Source of the DNA: Meconema thalassinum
Taxonomy: Eukaryota; Arthropoda; Insecta; Orthoptera; Tettigoniidae
DNA length: 64,000 bases
Assembly: GCA_946902985.2 (NCBI GenBank)
Contig: OX336399.1
Location: 165,088,911-165,152,910 of the forward strand
Direction: 5' to 3'
Part shown: in pieces, positions 56,061-64,000 of the stretch
Position numbering within the stretch: the stretch's first letter is position 1
How the letters are laid out: each line of letters opens with the position of its first letter
Translations under genes and position numbers: made by a program
The notes under the pieces: generated by a model
Seen by the model: only the letters and a program-made list of their open reading frames with translations
The model's database searches: none
Told to the model about the DNA's origin: nothing

Positions 56061-56356
56061 CAGTCGGTCAACCCGAATACATCCAATTAGATTGGGCGAG
56101 GAGTAACAATTAGTTTCCCTGTGTAATTCATAATACAATAATTATTTATACATTTAATAAAACGCTTCTCATACGACCCCCTCCCCTTTATGTGAGAAGT
56201 GTTTATTAAGTGTATAAACGATTCCTGTATTTTTATTTCAGGCATTAGGAGATAAATTGTCACTGCCCACCTAATCAAATTGGGTACCGTACACTCGTGT
56301 TGACCGACTGAAAAGCGATCATATAGGTTACTTAGCAACGCTGAAACATTGCTTCT
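56061..56356. mobile_element. Diverged relative of the hairpin element
   Basis: Outer arms start CAGTCGGTCAAC and end GTTGACCGACTG, and inner arms AATAAAACGCTTCTC / GAGAAGTGTTTATT meet near 56185. The segment after 56310 (AAAAGCGATC to TTAGCAACGCTGAAACA) matches, in reverse, the leader and outer arm of the hairpin at 50835-51149. Arms are far less perfect, so this copy is older. Confidence 0.7.
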
Positions 56357-56656
56357 AATATTAGATCTGTTTATTGAACTACACATCTCCTCTTGAAAAG
56401 CACATGTTAAATTAAAGATATAACCTTTTCACAATGCTCAAATTCAGTAAATCCAGCAACAATAACATACACCAACATAGCGCAGTCGGCACATTCTTGC
56501 TGGCGGTAGAAAAATATGAGCCAAGCTTCGCAATCTGTAGGTAGACTGGTTATACGTTGTCATGAAGACGTGTGTAGCCACAAATGGGGAACCGGGCCGA
56601 AAGGTCACAACAGTACATCACCGCAGATACAAATCACAACCTGCCGATTTTCCAAT

Positions 56657-56676
56657 GGGGGGGGGGGGGGGGGGGG
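56657..56676. repeat. Poly-G tract (20 bases)
   Basis: An uninterrupted G run followed by CCCCCCCTTGGCTACGCCACTG, the complement of the CAGTGGCGTAGCCA-type transposon end. It probably belongs to an old TE end truncated here. Confidence 0.85.
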
Positions 56677-56708
56677 TCTGTTCTAACCCCCCCTTGGCTA
56701 CGCCACTG

Positions 56709-57532
56709 TTAATGTGACCACCCGTCAATAACCTGCATAACCACCTTTGGCAGCGCAGACCGCTGCGAGACGTACAAGAAAAGAGAGATCACCCAGGGAA
56801 TGTCACGGAAACATTCCCCACACCATAACGCTCCTTTTTTAGGCGATTGTTGCAGGGGGTTTGCGTTCAGATGTTCACGCCGTATACGCCAACGACCATC
56901 TGTCCGATGGAGCATAAAACGTGATTCATCGGAAGAGGCCACCTGTCGTCACTCAGTGGGCGTCCAGTTGCGGTATTGGCGTGCAAATTCCAGCCTTCGT
57001 CGCCGATGAACAGCAGTCAGTATGGGTGCGCATGGACAAGGCGCCTGCTGCGAAGGCCCACACGCAGCAACGTTCGCTGAACGGTCGTTGAGGAGACACA
57101 GTTGGTAGCCCCGTGGGCGGTCAGTTGCAGTACAGTTGCACGTTTATTCGCCCGTACACATCTCCGCAGCCGTCGTTCACCCCATGGTGCACCACAGTTG
57201 CCTTGGGGCCGGTTTTGTATAGCGCCATTTTACCATGCACGGTACTCTTTAACCACGGCGGCACGCGAAAAGTTTACAAACGTAGCCGTTTTGGAAATGC
57301 TTCCTCCATTGGCCCTAAAGCCAATGCTCATGCCCTTTTGGACGTCAGATAAATCGCTCCGTGTCCGCATTGCGACAGCGACTGCAATATTTTCCGCTCC
57401 CATTGGATACGGTTTATTTTATACACCCTCCATTGCTAGTGCTGCCACCGGCCGTCTGTGCGGGGTATTGCACGCACACGTCGAACAGAGGCGGTATATA
57501 GTCACATTATCGTGGCCAACGTCACATTAATG
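56709..57532 (-). pseudogene. Tc1-like transposon, degenerate transposase
   Basis: Short inverted ends TTAATGTGAC (56709) and GTCACATTAA (57521) enclose about 820 bp. On the minus strand, frames with several stops encode DLSDVQKGMSIGF, GGSISKTATFVNFSRAAVVKEYRAW and SDESRFMLHRTDGRWRIRRE. These are the DNA-binding N-terminus and part of the catalytic domain of Tc1-like transposases. The later catalytic residues are missing, so it is an inactive fossil. Confidence 0.8.
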
Positions 57533-57691
57533 AATGGACAGTGCGTAACACGTAACGACGCTGATCAATGATTTGGCTTGATTGAAATGCGCTTAAATCT
57601 TTACGGTATATAATTTCAAAAGATAACATTTTATGTACAATTTTATAAAGAAAACACTTGCCGAACAATGCTAGAAAGATAAATAATAAAG

Positions 57692-57927
57692 TGTTGATGT
57701 ATTTCACATCTTTATTGTTATTTAATAACTCATTGAAATTTAACTATACTAGCGCCATATGTGAGAACACCCACTCACAAAAGCTGGAGTAACTATTCTT
57801 ATCATTTTATCTTCTTTGATCCGTCCCATGTACAATAATACTATTCAGTCGCTGTTTTAATAAAACCAAAGATCGCTTTCAAAGTTTATTCATTTATGTT
57901 TGTTAATTTATTTCAAATAAACCAACA
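57692..57927 (+). repeat. 5' LTR of the Copia element
   Basis: 236 bp matching 62073-62140 plus about 63363-63533. It contains AATAAA-type signals and ends AAATAAACCAACA. Confidence 0.93.
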
Positions 57928-57943
57928 GGTTATGGGTTCAGTC
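57928..57943 (+). other. Primer-binding site, internal initiator tRNA-Met type
   Basis: GGTTATGGGTTCAGTC directly follows the 5' LTR. It resembles the site used by Drosophila copia (GGTTATGGGCCCAG), which pairs with an internal stretch of initiator tRNA-Met. Confidence 0.75.
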
Positions 57944-58064
57944 ACGCATTGAGATAAAGTGCGTAATTAGACGAAATAAAAAATAAAAAAAAGTATTTTG
58001 TGCGCGATATTTTGACGAAAACTCCGAGAAGTCAATCTTGAGCTTAGGACCAAGTGCACACACA

Positions 58065-58500
58065 ATGGATTCAACTAGGATAATCAACGTTGGCCTTCTG
58101 GAAGGAAAAGCGAACTGGAACACATGGAGGCACAAAATAAGTATTTGCTTACGAGGGATCACCGGATCTATAGACGTAATTGAAGGCAGGTTAGTGAAGC
58201 CAACCTCACTTTCTGAGGTCGCAACCACTGAAGCAAAGGCGGCGTATCAGAGTAAGGTTGATGTTTTTAATAAGGCGGATAAACACACATTGATTGTATT
58301 AAAGACTAACATGTCAGAAGAGACGTTACAAAAAATCATGCGTCTCACGTCAGCTCGGGAAGTGTGGTTAGAACTACACAAACTATTTGACGGTGTCTCA
58401 GAAGATAAATTTACAACTTATGCCTGCCATTCTTCAGCTACAAAAAGGCAAATGAGGATGACATCGCAACGCACGTTTCAAAATTAAAGAATCTGTGGAG
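58065..58500 (+). pseudogene. gag: Copia gag, N-terminal part
   Basis: The ATG at 58065 begins MDSTRIINVGLLEGKANW, the usual Copia Gag start. KNTM-like and AREVWLELHKLFDG segments match the UBN2-type Gag domain. The frame is lost near 58428, and homology continues in another frame as FFSYKKANEDDIATHVSKLK, so a single base was lost or gained. Confidence 0.85.
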
Positions 58501-60421
58501 CGAACTAAAGCAGGAAATGTCCAGAGATGCCGAAATCAACTCTGATCTGCCAGATGTATTTATGATTTGTAAAATTCTGGGTACACTGCCAGAAGAATAT
58601 TTTTCGTTCAAGTCTAGCTGGATGTTGATGTCAAAAAGGAACAGGAGAGTCGACAACCTGACCAATCAGCTGTGTGCGTACGAGAGGGCGCTCAGAGGCA
58701 AAGGAGAATCACCTCAACAAGAAGCACTCTACTCGGATTCGTCCAAACAGAAAACCCAGCAGCAGAACTCTTCGCAAAACTATCTCCAAAAGAGCAACAA
58801 AAAGAAAATATTCTGTCCTTACTGCAGGAAACGTAACCACACTATCAAACAGTGTAGGAAGTGGATCGCTGATGGACGACCGCCCAAGCCCAGCAACTCA
58901 GGAACATCAGAAAGCGGTACCAACATGATTTTGGTCGCTATAACCTCGACTATAATGAACTCAGAATGCAACTCTGACGACTGGTTTGTAGATAATGGAG
59001 CAACGAGCCATGTTTCTAGTAACAGGAACATTTTTAGGACATTTGAACCATTTTCTACGGAACACTCAGTGACCACAGTGAACGGTGTGAAGGTTGCGGC
59101 CATTGGAAAAGGTGACATCGACATCGAAGCAGTGGTTAACGGCGAGCGGCTCAAGCTCACGTTGGCTGATGTATGGTGCGTTCCTGGGATCCAGAGAAAT
59201 CTATTCTCAGTCCTTGCAGCCCAAGACAGAAACAAGGACAGCAGGTTCGCCTCGTCAAGAGAGGTCTGCAATTTCGTCGTCAACGGCGAAGTGAGATTAA
59301 TTGGAGTTCGTGAACGGTTCGGTGGACTCTACAAGCTGAAAGTGAGAAGCGTGAACAACACTGCATTCAAGGAAGTCAACGCAACAGAAAATGACAACCT
59401 TCTCCATCTTTACCATGAACGATTCGGACATCAGAACAAGCGACACGTGAGATCCCTCCTGAACAAAGAGCTGGGAATCCGCGTTGAGCTGGACAGCGAA
59501 CTGTGTGAAGGCTTCGTCTATGGCAAGGCTCATCGTTTGTCTTTCGGAACGAGGTCTGAAACTACGAAACCGGGAGAGCGGATTCACACAGATGTCTGCG
59601 GCCAATTCGACGAGTCGATGTCAGGATACAAGTATTTCGTCCTCTTCAAGGATGATTTCACGAAGTTCAGGACTATTTACTTCATAAGAGAAAAGTCTGA
59701 AGTTCCAGAGAAATTAGCCCAATTTGTTGCAGAAGCTAAGACTCTCGGACACAACATCAGGGAGCTGCTGAGTGACAATGACAAAGAATTCGACAACCAG
59801 TATGTCAGAAAAATCTTGCAGAAAGAAGGAATTGTTCAACGACTCGTCACGCCATACACTCCGGAACAAAATGGATCCAGCGAAAGAGAGAACCGCACCG
59901 TGGTCGAATCTGCTCGAACAATGCTGTATGCTCATGGAAAACTTCCACAAAAACTTTGGGCCGAGATGATCCAGACAGCAGCCTACGTCCTTAATAGGAC
60001 TGGACCTTCCCACGCTGAGGGAGCATCTCCCTACGAGCTACGGTACGGCAGGAAACCAGGTCTGAAGCATCTTTGGGTGATCGGGTGTACCTGCTATGCG
60101 CATGTTCCCAAGCAGCAAAGGAAGAAGATGGATACCAAGGCCACCAAAGGAATTCTCATCGGATACGACAACGATGACGGTTACAGGATCTTTTTTGAAT
60201 AGGAAGGTAAACTAATTCGATCGAGAGATGTCACTTTCGATGAGAAAGTGTTGCAGCACAAGAACGACGTCAATCTTCCGGGAAGCTTAGACTCCTCTGT
60301 TCAACCAGAACAAGATTCTACCCCTGAAGAATACCAAGCTGACGACGAAACGCAGAGCGAAGAGGAGGAAGATGAATTCTGGGACCTGAATAATGAAGAC
60401 GAAGCTGAAGGTCAACCATAA
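58430..60421 (+). pseudogene. Copia gag end, protease and integrase
   Basis: Zinc knuckle CPYCRKRNHTIKQC lies near 58816. The protease active site reads WFVDNGATSHV (Asp codon about 58991), with Asn where Ser or Thr is usual. The pre-integrase motif LYHERFGHQNKRHV is followed by the integrase core with acids in HTDVCGQF, LSDNDKEF and NGSSEREN. TAG at 60200-60202 and TAA at 60419-60421 interrupt the frame in the variable linker before RT. Confidence 0.88.
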
Positions 60422-62065
60422 CAAAAGGGTACACCAATCTCAGATGAAACCATAGTTCGACGACTTCGTGAGCGTTCGTCTCTCAATCCTCCATCAAAGT
60501 ATCAAGACTTCGTGATGTATCTTTCAAGCCTTCAACAAGAACCTGAATCCTACAGTGAAGCCATGAGCTCAGATCAACAGGACCAGTGGAAGGAAGCCAT
60601 GGGTCGTGAGATGAAAGCTCTTGAAGAGAACAAAACTTGGGAACTGGTTGAACTGCCTCCAGGAAAAAGAGCTATTTCAAACAAATGGGTCTACCGAGTT
60701 AAAACGAACGTCGATGGCTCGGTCGATAAATTCAAAGCCAGATTGGTTATCAAAGGCTATTCACAGCGGAAAGGAGTAGATTACAACCAAACCTTCAGTC
60801 CAGTGGCCAGGACATCAACCATCAGAACATTGCTCAGTGTTGCTGCAAAAGAGAAAATGAAACTAGCACAGATCGACGTTTCAACGGCATTTCTCTATGG
60901 TGACCTCCAGGAAACTATATATATGCAACAACCTGAAGGATATGGTGATGGATCTGCCAGGGTATGCCGCCTGAAGAAAAGCTTGTATGGACTGAAGCAA
61001 GCTCCTAGATGCTGGAATGAGAAGTTCAGCAACTACATCGTCAGCCTGGGATTTCGGCGAAGTGAAGCGGATCCTTGTCTCTTCGTGAGGCAAAAAGGAC
61101 GAAAGAAGATGTTCTTCGTTCTCTATGTTGACGATGGAATGATTGCAGCTGAAGAGCAGGAACTCCATAAATTTATCGACGATCTGAAACGGAAGTGTAA
61201 AATCACCTCTAAGCCAGCATCGTACTACCTAGGATTGGAAATCAACCAAGGAAAAGATGGGTCAATACGTGTCAGCCAAGCTCATTACACGGAAACCATA
61301 CTGGAGAGATTCAACATGAGTAGTTGCAAGGCTGTGACTACTCCAATCATCAAGGACAACGATGCAGAAGAGAGCCCTCGGAACTTTAAGTTTCCATACA
61401 GACAAGCTGTTGGAGCACTCATGTTTCTCATGTGCGGGACTCGACCAGACATCGCGTATGCTGTCAGCGTGGCCTCCAGGAACCTTGACAAACCAACCGA
61501 ACGAGACGTGCTCAGAGTGAAGAGGATCCTGCGGTACTTGAGACGTACAACATATCTTGGACTGTTCTACAAAGCCAACCTGGGAGAGGAGGCTTTTGAT
61601 TGTTTCAGCGATGCAGATCACGGTGGTGACTTCAGTACGGGTCGCTCAACCTCAGGGGTCCTGTGCCTGTACTCTGGATCGCCTATCTCGTGGATGAGCC
61701 AGAGACAACCCTCTGTTGCCATATCCACAACCGAAGCTGAAATCGTGGCTGCCAGTGAAGCCGCAAGAGAGATCGTCTGGATCAAGAGACTTCTGACTGA
61801 ACTAGGCCAGTTGAAGTCGACGCCCATTCTGCAAGTCGACAACGAAGCAGCCATACGGCTAGCACAAAATCCTGTGTTTCGTCGGAGAACGAAACACATT
61901 CGTATCAGACACTTCTTTGTTCGCGAATTGGTCACAGCAGGAGAGATAGACATTTCAAGAGTTGACACACAAAATCAGCTCGCAGATATTTTGACCAAAC
62001 CTTTGTTTTCAATTCGTTTTCGAAAATTATGTAACGACAAGTGGGTCTGCAAAGTTATTAAATAA
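60422..62065 (+). pseudogene. Copia reverse transcriptase and RNase H
   Basis: The frame is open from 60422 to the stop at 62065. RT motifs: WELVELPPGKRAISNKWVYR, KARLVIKGYSQ, IDVSTAFLYGDL, LKKSLYGLKQAPRCWN and the active site YVDD at 61124-61135. RNase H shows DADHGGD, SISTTEAE-like AISTTEAEIVAASEA and the terminal RTKHIRIRHFFVRE. This part appears undamaged. A short AAGGGAGAG polypurine tract lies just before the 3' LTR. Confidence 0.9.
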
Positions 62066-62140
62066 GGGAGAGTGTTGATGTATTTCACATCTTTATTGTT
62101 ATTTAATAACTCATTGAAATTTAACTACACTAGCGCCATA

Positions 62141-63315
62141 TTGTTAGTTCTTCTGGTGTCCCACAAGGATCTAATCTTGGGCCTCTTCTATTTCTAATTT
62201 TGGTTAATGATTTGCCTAATATTCTATGTTACTCTGACTGCTTATTGTTTGCTGACGATGTAAAGCTATATAAGACCATATACAACTTGAGAGACGAGAA
62301 TGACCTTCAGAGGGATGTTAATAATATTGTAGCTTGGTGTGTTAGTAATAATTTAGTCCTTAATGTAAAAAAATGTAAAGTCATGGTATTTACAAGGAAG
62401 AAGGAGTATATAAATCCTAAATATTGTATTGGAGAAACAGCACTCGAAATTGTACCGTCGATAAATGATTTAGGAATTATTTATGACAGCAAATTAACCT
62501 TTAATAACCATATTGCAAATATAATTAGTTCGGCCAACAAGACGCTTGGTTTTGTCATTAGAAACTCCAAATTATTTACTAAAACTGGAGTAATTGTTAA
62601 GTTGTATGAAAGTTTAGTTCGAAGCAAGTTAGAATATTCAGCAGTAATCTGGGATCCCTTTTATAAAGATCAAATTCATCACATTGAGATTGTGCAAAAT
62701 AAATTTCTAAGATACATGTATTATAAGACGTTCAATGTATTTTGTCCATTTGATACTTAGACTCAGTTTTTACGAAATTTGTTCAATTTCAAGTCCTTGA
62801 AAAGTAGAAGGTCGTTAAGTTCTTTGCAACTGCTGAGGAAAATTTTAACTGGAAATGTTGACTGCCAAGAATTATTTCAATTCATCACTTTTCATGTACC
62901 ACAAGTAAGATCACGACAGCAAGCACTCTTTCACATCCCAAGATCTAAAAGTGTTCACCATTCTAATTCGCCTTTAGTTAAAATATTATCATTTTATAAT
63001 TCAATTGATGTTCAAGTAGATTTATTCGCTGGCGCTAACTTATTCAATAAACAAGTAAAAGCAGCTGTTCCTTGAATACTGGGTACTCTTTTCTCCTTTA
63101 TTTTTTATATTCTTTTTTTTCTACTTTGTACAGTTTTGTTTTCATTTTATGGTTTATATTTTCACGATCTCCTTTGTAGTATTTATGTTCTGTTCTTCAT
63201 TTGTGTAATTTGTGTAATCTGTTTTCTCTATTTTCCACTGATACATGTTGTTATTTAATCAGATAATGTCAAGAAGGAATGAATTTGGGCTGGTGCCTGT
63301 GTTCCTTTATATTGA

Positions 63316-63362
<47 letters not shown>
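62141..63362 (+). pseudogene. 5'-truncated LINE inserted in the Copia LTR
   Basis: Starts inside RT at SSGVPQGSNLGPLLF, continues NDLPNILCYSDCLLFADDVKLY (active site FADD), then LGIIYDSKLTFNNHI and KLEYSAVIWDP. A stop at 62760 is followed by further homology in another frame to 63075. The 3' end is an AAAT repeat. This is an RT/connection fragment of a jockey/CR1-like LINE. The target duplication is short (ATA) or absent. Confidence 0.85.
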
Positions 63363-63364
63363 AT
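63316..63364. repeat. (AAAT)n LINE tail
   Basis: About twelve AAAT units ending the LINE insertion. Confidence 0.93.
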
Positions 63365-63533
63365 ATGTGAGAACACCCACTCACAAAAGCTGGAATAACT
63401 ATTCTTATCTTTTTATCTTCTTTGATTCGTCCCATGTACAATAATACTATTCAGTCGCTGTTTTAATAAAACCAAAGATCGCTTTCAAAGTTTATTCATT
63501 TATGTTTGTTAATTTATTTCAAATAAACCAACA

Positions 63534-64000
63534 TAAAGAATTATGTATTCATAATTAAATAATAAGTAAATAAAAGTACGAAATTAATAGCTAAATCTTA
63601 TATATAAAGGAATGTCATGTACCAAGTTTAATACATTTATGCCTACTGGTTCTCAAAATATCCTTGTTTTTAGTACATAATAATTAGTCGCTTGAAAAAT
63701 GCTCCTTGCGATGCAATTTTCAGGCTGCTGAACTGAAATTTGGTAAGAATGTACCTTACTAGTATATTAACAGTATTTGCCCTCAACTTTAAAATCTGTT
63801 GAATATTGAACTGTCTAGAATTTTTTTAAATTAGTATTATTTTTTTTTTAAATTAATGCTGCAACATTCAAATTTAACAAGCCAAAAAAAATACTAATAT
63901 ACATTTGACATAAAAACTGAGAGCAAATTCATATCCCTACCTAAGCTGGAGCATGCAAGTAACTTTTCAGCTAATTCTGATTTAAACTCTGTCGCAAGGA
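63534..64000. other. No recognised feature
   Basis: AT-rich flank after the Copia target duplication. No gene or repeat structure is supported. Confidence 0.5.

Larger units (their letters stand above)
57692..63533 (+). mobile_element. Copia retrotransposon, nearly complete
   Basis: Short LTRs (236 bp) start TGTTGATG and end AACCAACA. TAAAG flanks both sides (57687-57691 and 63534-63538). The internal order gag, zinc knuckle, protease, integrase, RT, RNase H defines Copia. The primer-binding site matches an internal part of initiator tRNA-Met. Inactivating changes are one frameshift in gag and two in-frame stops. A LINE fragment is inserted in the 3' LTR. LTRs differ at about four of 236 positions. 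Confidence 0.92.
62073..63533 (+). repeat. 3' LTR of the Copia element, split by a LINE
   Basis: 62073-62140 and about 63363-63533 together equal the 236-bp 5' LTR. The join falls in GCGCCATATGTGAG, and the gap is the LINE fragment. Confidence 0.92.

Overview
The window is a repeat-dense stretch of an animal nuclear genome, almost certainly an insect with a large genome. A hemimetabolous lineage (cockroach, stick insect or cricket type) is plausible but cannot be proved here. The signs are spliced-gene-like signals, tRNA-derived SINEs, jockey/CR1-like LINEs, mariner, Tc1, Harbinger and hAT remnants, and complete LTR elements of the three insect superfamilies (Ty3, BEL/Pao, Copia). No prokaryotic features, rRNA genes or convincing tRNA genes were seen. 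The only gene that looks like a host gene is an intronless type IB DNA topoisomerase I-like ORF (17259-18959).

Layout. 167-10306: an hAT-like element with near-matching 8-bp flanks carries a gag-only LTR retrotransposon (990-10021) with 3.04-kb LTRs. 10307-13250: interlocked inverted repeats, a 44-bp minisatellite, TGACGTCA repeats and a LINE tail. 13370-15890: LINE 3' fragments in opposite orientations, one split by a SINE with a 14-bp target duplication. 16230-16806: a small TIR element. 17080-18959: the topoisomerase-like gene with a displaced partial duplicate. 19411-20749: a mariner with an intact transposase. 20875-23872: a Harbinger element (TAA duplication) holding a second TIR element (ATC duplication), which contains 290-bp repeats and a possible two-exon ORF. 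24704-25403: a foldback built from BEL LTR sequence.

26191-42923: a Ty3-type retrotransposon on the minus strand with 3.3-kb LTRs and a coiled-coil Gag related to the gag-only element. Its reading frame is broken by a few stops and a frameshift. Its left LTR is split by a LINE (27570-31042) whose two ORFs are both intact. 44187-53628: a BEL/Pao element that has lost reverse transcriptase, RNase H and the integrase core. Its right LTR carries a 315-bp near-perfect hairpin with a 12-bp target duplication, and a relative of that hairpin lies at 56061-56356. 55245-55958: three SINEs. 56709-57532: a Tc1-like pseudogene. 57692-63533: a Copia element, with a LINE inserted in its 3' LTR.

How it fits together: nearly everything is mobile DNA at different stages of decay, with clear nesting order. 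The gag-only element keeps LTRs, a primer-binding site and a packaging-type protein, so it could have depended on a pol-bearing relative such as the Ty3 element here. The LINE ORFs, the mariner transposase and the topoisomerase-like ORF are the only long uninterrupted coding sequences.
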